Source: Vibrio gigantis (GTDB taxonomy: Bacteria; Pseudomonadota; Gammaproteobacteria; Enterobacterales; Vibrionaceae). From it: a stretch of DNA of 64,000 bases. A program made the translations under genes and the position numbers. The notes below the pieces were generated by a model. The model worked only from the letters and a program-made list of their open reading frames with translations. It ran no database searches and was not told the DNA's origin. This document shows, piece by piece, positions 19,376 to 28,309 of this stretch. Numbering within the stretch: position 1 is the stretch's first letter; each line of letters opens with the position of its first letter. The stretch lies in contig NZ_AP025492.1 in the NCBI RefSeq assembly GCF_024347515.1, positions 930,001-994,000 on the forward strand, in the 5' to 3' direction.

Positions 19376-22153
19376 TTAGCCAAGCTCAGTATCTTTCGGG
19401 CGCAACTGGAACTCATCAATAGAGCCAATCTCGACACCTGCAGATAGCTTATCTTCTTCGCTATGAGCGTTGCCGTGAGCGTGCATAATCAGTCGGTTAG
19501 CAGTACGTGGCTTAAGCTGGCTGACCACAAAACGCATCATATCTGAGCGAGTAAGCCCTTTGAGTTCTTCTAGTACTCGTTCTCTCTGATTGAACTCCAA
19601 ATCCTTATTGCCTATCGCGACCCATAAGCGTTGAGCACGCCCTCGCAACGTCGTATCTGGTGTTGATATTTGATTCCAGAGGCCGCGCTTACTGCTGTGC
19701 CATTGGTAGTCATTAAGCTCTAACAACACCATATAAAAGGCATTGAGGAACTCATCTATTGAGGCCAACAAGTCAGCAGGGGCTGCATTAGGGGATTGTA
19801 CGTACAGCACAATACCTGGGTGGCGGTTGAGTGGCATATTACCTGTACCGACCATGTAACCAAGTTGTTGTTTAGTTCGTATTTCATGGAAGAAAGTGGC
19901 TGACATTAGGTGGTTAGCCAATGAGTACAGTGCGATGTTTTTAGGGGAAATATCAGGGCATTGGTAGTAAACCACGATCGCTGAATCATCTTGGTTACAC
20001 ACCACCTCACGTTGGAAGCTGCCGTTTTCACCCAGCATGATTAGCGGACGCAGTGACTCTTCGTAAGCCTGATCTTGAACTCGCAGTGCATCTTTTAGTG
20101 TTTCTGCCATTTTGTGTGCATCGGCTTTCTTCCAGTCGCCATACACAAACATCTCAACATGCAGTTCCGCCAAGATTGCTTGAACGAAAGAAGAGAGCTC
20201 ATCGACTTCTATCGTTTCCAGAGCTTCAATTAACACCGAATAAGGCGGATTATTTGGCTGAAGTATCCCTGTCATCGCATTAAACAGCTGTGAAATAGGG
20301 CGATCTTGCGACGCGTTATTCCAGTTTCTGAGTAATTGATGCTTAATCGTTTCGAAGCGTGTTGGACTAAAGTCGCGTGCTTGGAAGCGTTCAAGAATCA
20401 TATTGAGTAGCTGTGGCTGTTTCTCGCTAAACCCAGACAGAGTGAGTGTTCCCCCGCCTTGATGGGTATACATGTTGTAACCCATACCGGCGATTTCAGC
20501 CTGATACGTATCTTTTTCCAGAGAGTCTAAGAACATCTCTACACACAAGCGTGTTTTTACGATATTTCTCGGGCTGGCGACTGAGTGCGGGCTGTCGATA
20601 GCGACATATACCACACCTTTAGGTACTCGAAATTGATGGTCTTGCAGGTGCCATAGCTTAAAGCCGTCGAGCTCTTCTAAAAGTTGTGGATATTTAGCAT
20701 CACCTTCGAGCTCAGTTGGGTCTAGATCGTAGCAAATAAATGGGTTCTTACTTGGGAGCTCAAACTGCCAACCGGGGTTAATGCAGGTAAAGCATTGAAC
20801 TTGTTCTGCGCTAAAAGGCGTGACTGAATAGGGTGTAAAATACCATTTTGCTTCTCTGTCATACTCGAAACCTTGAGCAACAATGGTTGCACGCATATTG
20901 TCGACGTTTAAGTAAGGAAGCAAAGAACGTTGTAATTCGTCATCGAAATGCGACATTTTGTAATCGCCATACACTACATCTTGTTCTTGGTAGTGTTGCA
21001 TGTTGATAACAAGGTGGCTAACGACATCAAGCGGCCTTGCTGGCTCTTGAAAGCGGAAAGCTGACTCTAAAACGGCACGCTTTTCTAGGTAACGCCACTC
21101 TTCTATGCCTTGTTGTTCTACTAATTTGATGTACTGAAATATCGCTTGGATGATGTTATCTGTTTTGGTTAAACCTTCGATGGTCAATGAGCAACTGACC
21201 GTGAAATCACGGTAGTTACTGCCGCTCGCTCCACCACCCGCAGAGAGGGATGTTATCCAACCTTTCTCTTTGAGTTGCATCATTAAACTGCCTTCACCTT
21301 CGTAACCTAAAAGATGGGCAAAGAACGACAATGGCTTAATACCATAGTGTTCGTCCATGCTTGGCATCGGGAAGGTTAAGATAAGTTTACGTACTTCTTT
21401 AATCGGTTCAACACGGACTTGAACTCCTGTGCTTAATTCGCCAACGATCGGCACTTCAACCTTTTTGCCTTGTAGGTTGTGATTGGTGATCGAGCTAAAG
21501 CGATCCTCAACCCACCTTTGCATCTCATCTAATGACTGATTACCAGACAATGTCAGCGTCATTAAGTCAGCAGAGTATTGTTGCTGGTGGAAAGCTAAGA
21601 TCTCTTGTCGAATCGTCTCACCGTTTCTGTCACCCAATGTATCGATATTACCGACAGAAAACTTCGAGAATGGGTGATTGTGATTCACCAGTTCTTTGGT
21701 AACTTGGTACAAGCGTCGCGAATCGTCGTTTAGCTTCATCTTGTATTCGGAATCAACGGCTTGACGTTCTTTGTCTAATGCTTCTTCGTTGAACAGGGGA
21801 GCGGTAAAAAATTGGCTGAAGCGATCGAGTGCTGTTTCAAAGGCATTCAATTCAACATCAAAAAAGAAGCAGGTGTGTTCTGTGCCTGTCCAAGCATTGT
21901 TGCTTCCGCCATGCTGGCTGATAAAACTTTGGAACTCTCCGACCTTTGGATACTTTTCAGTTCCTAAAAATAGCATATGCTCTAAGTAGTGAGCTAAACC
22001 CTCTCGGTCTGTAGGGTCATCAAAGTGACCTACATTGACGGCTAATGCGGCGGCTGCTTTTTGAGCATTTTGGTCCTGAACTAACAGTACACGTAACCCG
22101 TTATTTAAGGTTATGTAGCGGTATTGATGTTCATCATTTGGGCTTAAGTGCAC
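19376..22153 (-). CDS. M16 family zinc metalloprotease (insulinase/pitrilysin type)
   Basis: A 925-residue protein with the inverted zinc motif HYLEH (His55, Glu58, His59) and the distal Glu in the EALDKERQAVDSEYKM region near 135. Four M16 domains are expected from the length, matching the insulinase/protease III group, which degrades short peptides inside a closed chamber. Unlike E. coli PtrA, there is no signal peptide at the N-terminus (MHLSPNDEHQYRYITLNNGL), so a cytoplasmic location is likely. It is a single gene, divergent from sixA. Confidence 0.88.
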   Translation of the reverse strand: MHLSPNDEHQYRYITLNNGLRVLLVQDQNAQKAAAALAVNVGHFDDPTDREGLAHYLEHMLFLGTEKYPKVGEFQSFISQHGGSNNAWTGTEHTCFFFDVELNAFETALDRFSQFFTAPLFNEEALDKERQAVDSEYKMKLNDDSRRLYQVTKELVNHNHPFSKFSVGNIDTLGDRNGETIRQEILAFHQQQYSADLMTLTLSGNQSLDEMQRWVEDRFSSITNHNLQGKKVEVPIVGELSTGVQVRVEPIKEVRKLILTFPMPSMDEHYGIKPLSFFAHLLGYEGEGSLMMQLKEKGWITSLSAGGGASGSNYRDFTVSCSLTIEGLTKTDNIIQAIFQYIKLVEQQGIEEWRYLEKRAVLESAFRFQEPARPLDVVSHLVINMQHYQEQDVVYGDYKMSHFDDELQRSLLPYLNVDNMRATIVAQGFEYDREAKWYFTPYSVTPFSAEQVQCFTCINPGWQFELPSKNPFICYDLDPTELEGDAKYPQLLEELDGFKLWHLQDHQFRVPKGVVYVAIDSPHSVASPRNIVKTRLCVEMFLDSLEKDTYQAEIAGMGYNMYTHQGGGTLTLSGFSEKQPQLLNMILERFQARDFSPTRFETIKHQLLRNWNNASQDRPISQLFNAMTGILQPNNPPYSVLIEALETIEVDELSSFVQAILAELHVEMFVYGDWKKADAHKMAETLKDALRVQDQAYEESLRPLIMLGENGSFQREVVCNQDDSAIVVYYQCPDISPKNIALYSLANHLMSATFFHEIRTKQQLGYMVGTGNMPLNRHPGIVLYVQSPNAAPADLLASIDEFLNAFYMVLLELNDYQWHSSKRGLWNQISTPDTTLRGRAQRLWVAIGNKDLEFNQRERVLEELKGLTRSDMMRFVVSQLKPRTANRLIMHAHGNAHSEEDKLSAGVEIGSIDEFQLRPKDTELG

Positions 22154-22341
22154 AGGAGCATCTCCAGAGAAGGTGGTTTTTAAATTATGTACCCGATGAT
22201 TCGGCGTGCAAACCTTGTAATCATATTTTGGGATATGAAGTGCTTTTTGGCGATTTCTAAATCACTTTTATCGATTTTTATCAGTAATTTATTTTCTTTT
22301 AACAAGATTGTTAAGAAAGTCGAACTCTTTGGCAAGTGACT

Positions 22342-22350
22342 TGATATAAT
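22342..22350 (+). promoter_or_regulatory. Extended -10 promoter toward sixA
   Basis: TGATATAAT contains a perfect TATAAT with the upstream TG of an extended -10 element. No good -35 is seen. It lies about 110 bases before sixA in the 305-base divergent region shared with the protease gene; I see nothing else in that region. Confidence 0.5.
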
Positions 22351-22458
22351 TATTTATATTGACTGCGGTTTCTCTGGATTGAGAGCCAAACCTAAGTAGC
22401 GTTTCGCTGATATATGGGATATATCGACTTTCGACATGTTACGAAGACAGGATTGAAC

Positions 22459-22923
22459 ATGAAAATATTCATTATGCGCCACGGTGAAGCAGAGCATTTT
22501 GCGGATTCGGATGCAGAACGAGCGTTGACCAAGCGCGGGAAAATGGCTTCTCTTGCAGTGGCACAAGCTGCAAATGAGCAGGGGATTAGTCAATTCGATA
22601 AAGTGCTGGTGAGCCCATATTTAAGGGCACAAGAAACGTGGTTAGAGATCTCTCAGGCGTTTTCTGGTACGAAAGTAGAAACCTGTGATGATATTACACC
22701 TTATGGAATGTCCGACGATGTGTTTGATTTGACCTTGGCAATGGCTGAAATAGAAAAACTAGAGACCATTTTATTTGTTTCTCATTTACCTCTAGTGGGC
22801 TACCTAACAGCAGAATTTGCCACTGGCATGGCTCCGCCGATGTTCCCAACGTCAGGCCTAGCCTGCATCGACTTTAACCTTGAAACACAGAAAGGTGAGT
22901 TACTTTGGAACATCAATCCATAG
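22459..22923 (+). CDS. sixA: SixA, phosphohistidine phosphatase
   Basis: A 154-residue member of the histidine phosphatase superfamily: MKIFIMRHGEAEH carries the catalytic RHG at 7-9, and VSHLPLVGYL near 112 carries the second His. SixA dephosphorylates histidine-phosphotransfer proteins such as ArcB-type HPt domains and the nitrogen PTS protein NPr. I start at 22459 since the family begins with MxxFIMRHG. It is transcribed alone, ending at a strong terminator. Confidence 0.93.
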   Translation: MKIFIMRHGEAEHFADSDAERALTKRGKMASLAVAQAANEQGISQFDKVLVSPYLRAQETWLEISQAFSGTKVETCDDITPYGMSDDVFDLTLAMAEIEKLETILFVSHLPLVGYLTAEFATGMAPPMFPTSGLACIDFNLETQKGELLWNINP

Positions 22924-22962
22924 TGAAGGTGAAGACAAACTTTCATTTGGAAGGTTAAAGTG

Positions 22963-22997
22963 AAAAGGGCATCTCAATGATTTGAGATGCCCTTTTT
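22963..22997. terminator. Bidirectional terminator between sixA and smrB
   Basis: Stem AAAAGGGCATCTCA (22963-22976) with its complement at 22983-22996, loop ATGATT, A-rich on the left and T-rich on the right, between convergent genes. Confidence 0.92.
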
Positions 22998-23030
22998 GTT
23001 TTTGATGATGAAGCGACTTGCAAACCAGCA

Positions 23031-23561
23031 TTACTTCTCAGGAATAGAGAGCAGTACCAACAGTGCACCGTTACCGCCAAATTCTAATGGCGCTTGGTGA
23101 AAAGCCATCACGTCTGGGTGCTGTGCTAACCACAAAGGCACCTTCTGCTTAAGGATGTGTTTGCCAATGCCGTGTTGAACGCAGGCACACGCCACGCTCT
23201 CTTTTACGCAGTGCGCAATCATCGCGCCAAGCTCACGTTTGGCTTCTTGCTGAGTCATACCATGCATATCGAGATATACGTCTGGCACGTAGACACCACG
23301 ACGCAGTCGCTTCACCTCATATTTTGAGACATCATCACGCGCATAACGTGTTGGGCCGTCTTCGCTAAGGTGCGGAATGAACTCATCCGAGAAATAAAAC
23401 TCGCTATCACTCGCTTGTCTTGCCGTTCGAGTAATTTCTTTTTGCTTGGCATTTCTTTTTGGCTGCTGGACTATGGTATCCTGTTGCAACTTTTTAACGC
23501 CCTTTACTGCATCGTTGAATAGGGCGAAATCGTCATCGAAGTCGGTGTCTTTTTTGCTCAT
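23031..23561 (-). CDS. smrB: SmrB, ribosome-collision endonuclease (Smr domain)
   Basis: A 176-residue protein: a charged N-terminal part (about 1-90) that in the family contacts the ribosome, then an Smr domain (about 95-170) with the LDMHGMTQQEAKREL motif and CVQHGIGKHILKQKVPLWL, the DxH and GxG loops of the nuclease. SmrB cuts mRNA between collided ribosomes to start rescue. I use the ATG at 23561 (MSKKDTDFDDDF), the family start. It is divergent from prmB, 62 bases apart. Confidence 0.92.
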   Translation of the reverse strand: MSKKDTDFDDDFALFNDAVKGVKKLQQDTIVQQPKRNAKQKEITRTARQASDSEFYFSDEFIPHLSEDGPTRYARDDVSKYEVKRLRRGVYVPDVYLDMHGMTQQEAKRELGAMIAHCVKESVACACVQHGIGKHILKQKVPLWLAQHPDVMAFHQAPLEFGGNGALLVLLSIPEK

Positions 23562-23623
23562 CAGGTTATGAATTCTAATTAGAAACGTAATTAGCAGTAT
23601 TGTAGCGCTTTTCGGAGACAATT

Positions 23624-24556
23624 TTGGATAAGATTTTTGTAGAAGAAGCGGTATCAGAACTACACACGCTTCAAGATGTGATTCGTTGGACTGTTAGCCG
23701 CTTTAACGCAGCTGGCCTATTTTATGGTCACGGCACTGATAACGCGTGGGATGAGGCAGTACAACTTATCTTACCTACTCTTTATCTGCCGATTGATGTT
23801 CCTTCGCATGTAATGAACTCTCGTCTAACGAGCAGCGAACGTCTGCGTATCGTAGAGCGTGTGATCAAGCGTATTAATGATCGTACACCAACGGCTTACC
23901 TGACGAACAAAGCTTGGTTCTGTGGCCTTGAGTTCTTCGTTGATGAGCGCGTTCTTGTGCCTCGTTCTCCAATTGGTGAGCTGATCGAAGCTCAATTCCA
24001 ACCTTGGTTGACTGAAGAGCCAGTTCGCATCATGGATATGTGTACGGGTAGTGGTTGTATTGCTATCGCTTGTGCGCACGCATTCCCAGATGCTGAAGTA
24101 GACGCGATTGATATCTCTACTGACGCGCTTCAAGTTGCTGAGCAGAACGTTCAAGATCACGGCATGGAGCAACAAGTGTTCCCAATCCGTTCAGATCTTT
24201 TCCGTGATCTGCCGAAAGAGAAATACAACCTGATCGTATCTAACCCGCCTTACGTGGACGAAGAAGATATGAACAGCCTGCCAGATGAGTTTACTCATGA
24301 GCCAGAACTTGGCTTAGCGGCGGGTACTGATGGTCTGAAATTGGTTCGCCGTATCCTAGCTAATGCACCAGACTACCTAACTGATGATGGTATTCTGATC
24401 TGTGAAGTGGGTAACTCAATGGTTCATATGATGGATCAGTACCCTGAGATTCCATTCACTTGGATTGAATTCTCAAACGGTGGTCACGGTGTATTCATGA
24501 TCACTCGCGAGCAGCTAGTGGCTTGCGCTGACGAGTTCTCTATCTACAAAGACTAG
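23624..24556 (+). CDS. prmB: PrmB, ribosomal protein uL3 glutamine methyltransferase
   Basis: A 310-residue SAM-dependent methyltransferase. The SAM loop is [15 protein letters not shown] near 138 and the substrate-binding NPPY is near 206, the signature of glutamine N5-methyltransferases. PrmB methylates a glutamine of ribosomal protein L3; its relative PrmC acts on release factors and is found next to prfA instead. The start codon is TTG at 23624, with CGGAGAC seven bases upstream; the following residues [17 protein letters not shown] match the usual N-terminus. Confidence 0.93.
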   Translation: MDKIFVEEAVSELHTLQDVIRWTVSRFNAAGLFYGHGTDNAWDEAVQLILPTLYLPIDVPSHVMNSRLTSSERLRIVERVIKRINDRTPTAYLTNKAWFCGLEFFVDERVLVPRSPIGELIEAQFQPWLTEEPVRIMDMCTGSGCIAIACAHAFPDAEVDAIDISTDALQVAEQNVQDHGMEQQVFPIRSDLFRDLPKEKYNLIVSNPPYVDEEDMNSLPDEFTHEPELGLAAGTDGLKLVRRILANAPDYLTDDGILICEVGNSMVHMMDQYPEIPFTWIEFSNGGHGVFMITREQLVACADEFSIYKD

Positions 24557-24619
24557 GTAATGATGGCTAGTTTTTAGCTTAGTACTTAGTAAGACGTTCT
24601 ATTTGAAACGTTTTAATTT

Positions 24620-24652
24620 AAACGCCATGCCGCAATGCATGGCGTTTTTTAT
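24620..24652 (+). terminator. Terminator after prmB
   Basis: Stem AAACGCCATGC/GCATGGCGTTT (24620-24630 with 24637-24647), loop CGCAAT, then a T tract. Confidence 0.93.
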
Positions 24653-24782
24653 TGCCTTAGTTTTGGGGTTAAGTCATCAACGCAGAATAAATAATGTTCA
24701 ATATTTAGTTGCCTAATATGAATAGCTATTACATATTGGTGGCTAATGTTTAGCCGTTTTAGTGAGTTAAGGAGAATTCGCG

Positions 24783-25424
24783 ATGAGCTTTGATACATGG
24801 ATTTATTATTTGTTGGCAGTACTGATTTTAACGGCATCGCCGGGCCCCAGTTCTTTATTGTGCATGACCAAAGGTGTGCAATCGGGTTTTAAATTATCAA
24901 TATTTACTGCGCTGGGTAGCTTAACGGCGATCACTGGAATCTTAACGTTATCGTTCACAGGCTTAGGGGTGATTATTGCTTCATCGGAAGTGGTGTTTAA
25001 TGTCATTAAATGGACAGGCGCTGCGTATCTTATCTATCTTGGCTGGAAGTCTTTACGTTCTAACCAGCAAGATTACGACGATCTATCCAGTCAACAAACC
25101 GATTCTCAACTTGTTAAAGAAAGCGCGGTGCAACACTACTTAAGTGGTTTTATTGTTGGCGCGAGTAACCCGAAAGCGATCTTGTTTTTTACCGCACTTT
25201 TCCCTCAGTTTATCGACCCGTCACTCGCTTTGCTTCCCCAGTTTGCGGTGTTTGCTTTAACCTTTGCTGTGATGGAGTTGTCTTGGCTATTGGTTTACGC
25301 GTATTTAGGTGCGAAGTCGTCAAATTGGCTGTTTGCGAAAGGCAGAGCTAAGGTTTTCAATCGTGTTACAGGGGGCGTGTTTATTGGTGCTGGCGCGCTG
25401 CTTTCGACGACAAGCCGAGCATAA
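24783..25424 (+). CDS. LysE/RhtB-family amino acid exporter
   Basis: A 213-residue protein with about six membrane segments. The N-terminal ASPGPSSLLCMTKGVQSGF is the family motif, and GFIVGASNPKAILFFTALFPQFI near 120 is the second conserved block. Members export amino acids or homoserine lactones; the substrate cannot be read from the sequence. TAAGGAG precedes ATG 24783. It is monocistronic. Confidence 0.9.
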   Translation: MSFDTWIYYLLAVLILTASPGPSSLLCMTKGVQSGFKLSIFTALGSLTAITGILTLSFTGLGVIIASSEVVFNVIKWTGAAYLIYLGWKSLRSNQQDYDDLSSQQTDSQLVKESAVQHYLSGFIVGASNPKAILFFTALFPQFIDPSLALLPQFAVFALTFAVMELSWLLVYAYLGAKSSNWLFAKGRAKVFNRVTGGVFIGAGALLSTTSRA

Positions 25425-25499
25425 CTTTTTGATTTATCAGAGGGCTGAATAGTTACAGAAAATTCTTAATGCTGTCATAAAAGGTTAATATTAATGTGC

Positions 25500-25529
25500 T
25501 TGCCGCTTTTGGTGAAAAGCCGATATATT
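25500..25529 (+). promoter_or_regulatory. Candidate promoter of the small membrane peptide gene
   Basis: TTGCCG (25500-25505), 18 bases, TATATT (25524-25529). Transcription would start near 25536, 28 bases before the peptide's ATG. Confidence 0.5.
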
Positions 25530-25563
25530 GTAGTTACACCATCACGTTCTCAAGGAGAGACAT

Positions 25564-25665
25564 ATGCAGCATCAAGAAATGATTCAACACAGTAACTTTG
25601 GCGTTATCAGCCGCACTTGGATTTTCTCTACCCTTTCTCTAGTGGGTATTCTTGCTCTAATGTAG
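25564..25665 (+). CDS. 33-residue single-span membrane peptide
   Basis: ATG at 25564 is preceded by AAGGAGAG at ideal spacing and by a reasonable promoter. The peptide opens with a polar MQHQEMIQHSNFG, followed by a hydrophobic stretch (residues 19-33, WIFSTLSLVGILALM) that ends at the stop codon, long enough for one membrane insertion. I do not recognise a family. The strong ribosome site on an isolated short frame is the main reason to call it. Confidence 0.6.
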   Translation: MQHQEMIQHSNFGVISRTWIFSTLSLVGILALM

Positions 25666-25958
25666 TCAGCTTAATGGCTCTATATTTTCAGTTTTTATTA
25701 TGAAATCACTTGTTAAAAAGTCTTCAAAGTCAGAACTCTTTATCTCATAAACGTGGCTTTTCTCATCAGGCTAGCCACTTAACCTTTTCTTCGCTGTGCT
25801 TTTCTCTGAACACCTTCTTTCTCTGAACATTTTCTTTTCCATAATAGTATTTTTGTCTGATTCCCCATTTGTTTAATAGACTCATTGTTTAACCTGATCT
25901 GAAGTTGTTATCAAACTGTGATAATCTTAAGTTATCTATTACCTACAGTGTATCTCTC

Positions 25959-27416
25959 ATGTCTGTCTGGGATTCAATTTCATTTAACAATCGATTTACG
26001 ACGTTACCTCGATTGTTCTATACCCCAATTCAACCTACACCTTTAAATAATGTCCAATGGCTTGCATGGAACCAAAACCTTGCGAGTGAACTCGGTTTTC
26101 CGTCATTTGAGGACGTCTCTGAGGAGTTACTTGAAACTCTATCGGGCAACGTTGAACCAGAGCAATTTTTACCTGTAGCAATGAAATACGCAGGCCATCA
26201 ATTTGGTTCTTATAACCCTGATTTAGGTGATGGCAGAGGTTTGCTATTAGCACAAGTTGTCGCTAAAAGTGGCGAAACGTTCGACTTACACCTAAAAGGT
26301 GCAGGTAAAACACCATATTCACGTATGGGTGATGGGCGCGCCGTGATTCGCTCAACCGTTCGTGAGTATTTATGTAGTGAAGCGATGGCTGGGCTTAATA
26401 TCCCAACCACACGTGCGTTGGCCATGATGACCAGTGACACGCCAGTTTATCGAGAGAAGCAAGAGTGGGGCGCATTGTTGGTGCGTGCGGCTGAATCACA
26501 CATTCGTTTCGGTCACTTTGAACATCTGTTTTATACCAATCAGTTGGCCGAGCATAAATTGTTGGCTGATAAAGTCATCGAGTGGCACTTCCCTGAATGC
26601 CTTGATGAAGACAAGCCCTACGCTGCTATGTTTAATCAGATTGTTGACCGTACCGCGGAGATGATTGCGTTGTGGCAAGCGAATGGCTTTGCCCACGGGG
26701 TGATGAATACCGATAACATGTCGATTATTGGACAGACGTTTGACTACGGCCCGTTTGCTTTCTTAGATGAGTATGACCCTAGATTGATTTGTAATCACTC
26801 CGACTATCAAGGTCGTTATGCCTTTAATCAACAACCTAGAATTGGCTTATGGAACCTGTCAGCTCTGGCTCATTCTCTGTCGCCGCTGGTGGAGAAGGCT
26901 GATTTAGAAGCTGCTTTAGAACAATACGAGCCACAAATGAACGGCTATTTCAGCCAGTTGATGCGCCGTAAGTTAGGGCTACTTTCTAAACATGAAGGTG
27001 ACAGCCGCTTGTTTGAATCTATGTTCGAGTTGATGTCGCAAAACAAAGTCGATTATCCAAGGTTCTTTAGAACGCTGTCGAACCTAGACACTTTGCCTGC
27101 GCAGGAAGTCATTGATTTATTTATCGATCGCGAGGCCGCAAAGCTATGGCTGGATAACTATTTGCAACGTTGTGAACTTGAAGGTAGCTCAGTAGTCGAG
27201 CGCTGCGAAAAGATGAGACAGGTAAACCCTAAATACATCCTCAGAAATTACCTCGCACAGCTGGCGATAGATAAAGCCGAGCGCGGTGATAGCAGTGATA
27301 TTGACGCATTAATGGTGGTGTTGGCCGATCCTTATGCGGAACACCCTGAATACGAACATCTTGCCGCGTTACCACCAGAGTGGGGCAAAGCGATGGAGAT
27401 CAGCTGCTCGTCGTAA
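25959..27416 (+). CDS. selO: SelO (YdiU), protein AMPylase pseudokinase
   Basis: A 485-residue protein of the SelO/YdiU family. Conserved blocks include [43 protein letters not shown] and [29 protein letters not shown], the last carrying the catalytic Asn and the DYGP metal motif. The family has a flipped kinase fold and transfers AMP to Ser/Thr/Tyr of target proteins, including redox enzymes. The bacterial form normally lacks selenocysteine; here the C-terminus ends CSS. I start at 25959 ([13 protein letters not shown]). Confidence 0.93.
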   Translation: MSVWDSISFNNRFTTLPRLFYTPIQPTPLNNVQWLAWNQNLASELGFPSFEDVSEELLETLSGNVEPEQFLPVAMKYAGHQFGSYNPDLGDGRGLLLAQVVAKSGETFDLHLKGAGKTPYSRMGDGRAVIRSTVREYLCSEAMAGLNIPTTRALAMMTSDTPVYREKQEWGALLVRAAESHIRFGHFEHLFYTNQLAEHKLLADKVIEWHFPECLDEDKPYAAMFNQIVDRTAEMIALWQANGFAHGVMNTDNMSIIGQTFDYGPFAFLDEYDPRLICNHSDYQGRYAFNQQPRIGLWNLSALAHSLSPLVEKADLEAALEQYEPQMNGYFSQLMRRKLGLLSKHEGDSRLFESMFELMSQNKVDYPRFFRTLSNLDTLPAQEVIDLFIDREAAKLWLDNYLQRCELEGSSVVERCEKMRQVNPKYILRNYLAQLAIDKAERGDSSDIDALMVVLADPYAEHPEYEHLAALPPEWGKAMEISCSS

Positions 27417-27440
27417 AGCAGTACGTCAAATCAAACGAGT

Positions 27441-27480
27441 AGACAGAGGTCACTTAGTTGTGATCTCTGTCTGTTTGTTC
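27441..27480 (+). terminator. Hairpin terminator after selO
   Basis: AGACAGAG plus TCAC (27441-27454) pairs with GTGA plus CTCTGTCT (27459-27472) and is followed by a T-rich but broken tract, so termination may be partial. Confidence 0.6.
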
Positions 27481-27567
27481 TTCTAATTTTACAAACATAT
27501 CAATAATCAAATGTTCAACCTGCCTATAGACTATGTGAATAAGTTGTAAATTTAATAGGTTTGGCCG

Positions 27568-28296
27568 ATGACAACAAATACTCGAATTCTCGTGGTGGAT
27601 GATGATCAAGAAATCCGCGAGCTGCTGGAAGAGTACCTCACAAAATCGGGTTTCGATGTCTCTTCTGTTGGAGATGGTATTGAGCTCGAAACTCACCTGC
27701 AAAGCCAAGGTTACCCTGACCTGATTCTTCTTGATGTGATGCTGCCCGGTGACGACGGCTTTACCTTGTGCCAACGTGTCCGCAAACAATCGAATGTGCC
27801 TATCATTATGCTGACTGCGGTATCGGATGAAACCGACCAGATCATTGGCTTAGAAATTGGCGCTGATGACTACATCGCCAAGCCGTTTAGCCCTCGTCAG
27901 TTAATGGCGCGTATTAAAGCTCTGCTACGCCGCGTTCAAGTCGTCGATGACAAACCGAGTGATGCGTTGCCAAAGCAGATCATCTTTGGTGACTGGACGC
28001 TAGATACGTTAGCGCATCGAATTTCTCACAATGAAAGCTCAGAAGAGATGGACTTGTCGGGCAGTGATTTCTCATTGTTAATGCTATTCCTAACTCGCCC
28101 TAATGAAGTGTTAGACCGAGATACCATCTCTTTCGCCACTAGAGGCCGTGAAGCGCTGCCTTTTGAACGAGGCATTGATGTGCAGCTTAGTCGCCTGAGA
28201 AGCCGATTGGGCGACAGTGGTAAATATCCTCACTACATCAAAACCATGCGCGGCAACGGCTACATTCTGGCTGTGCCTGTGCATTATGAGCACTGA
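27568..28296 (+). CDS. OmpR-family response regulator, GltR-like
   Basis: A 242-residue regulator: receiver domain (about 5-120) with phospho-acceptor Asp56 in LILLDVMLPG, acidic pocket VVDDD at 9-13, and the conserved Lys in YIAKPF near 108; C-terminal winged helix (about 140-238) ending IKTMRGNGYILAV. It is co-transcribed with the sensor kinase 13 bases downstream and lies just upstream of a glucose-type ABC importer. In Pseudomonas the GltR/GtrS pair adjoins gtsABCD and controls it; the same layout here suggests the same job. Confidence 0.88.
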   Translation: MTTNTRILVVDDDQEIRELLEEYLTKSGFDVSSVGDGIELETHLQSQGYPDLILLDVMLPGDDGFTLCQRVRKQSNVPIIMLTAVSDETDQIIGLEIGADDYIAKPFSPRQLMARIKALLRRVQVVDDKPSDALPKQIIFGDWTLDTLAHRISHNESSEEMDLSGSDFSLLMLFLTRPNEVLDRDTISFATRGREALPFERGIDVQLSRLRSRLGDSGKYPHYIKTMRGNGYILAVPVHYEH

Positions 28297-28309
28297 GTAA
28301 GAAGTCCGT

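Larger units (their letters stand above)
25425..25958. other. 534-base region between the LysE-type gene and selO
   Basis: It contains a promoter and a 33-residue membrane peptide gene (25500-25665). From 25666 to 25958 I see no gene; GTGGCT/AGCCAC at 25752-25778 can form a hairpin but lacks a T tract. Confidence 0.55.

Noticed and set aside
25472..25489. Pho-box-like sequence upstream of the small peptide gene
   Set aside because: The first half CTGTCAT is perfect, but the second half (GGTTAAT) matches at only three of seven positions.
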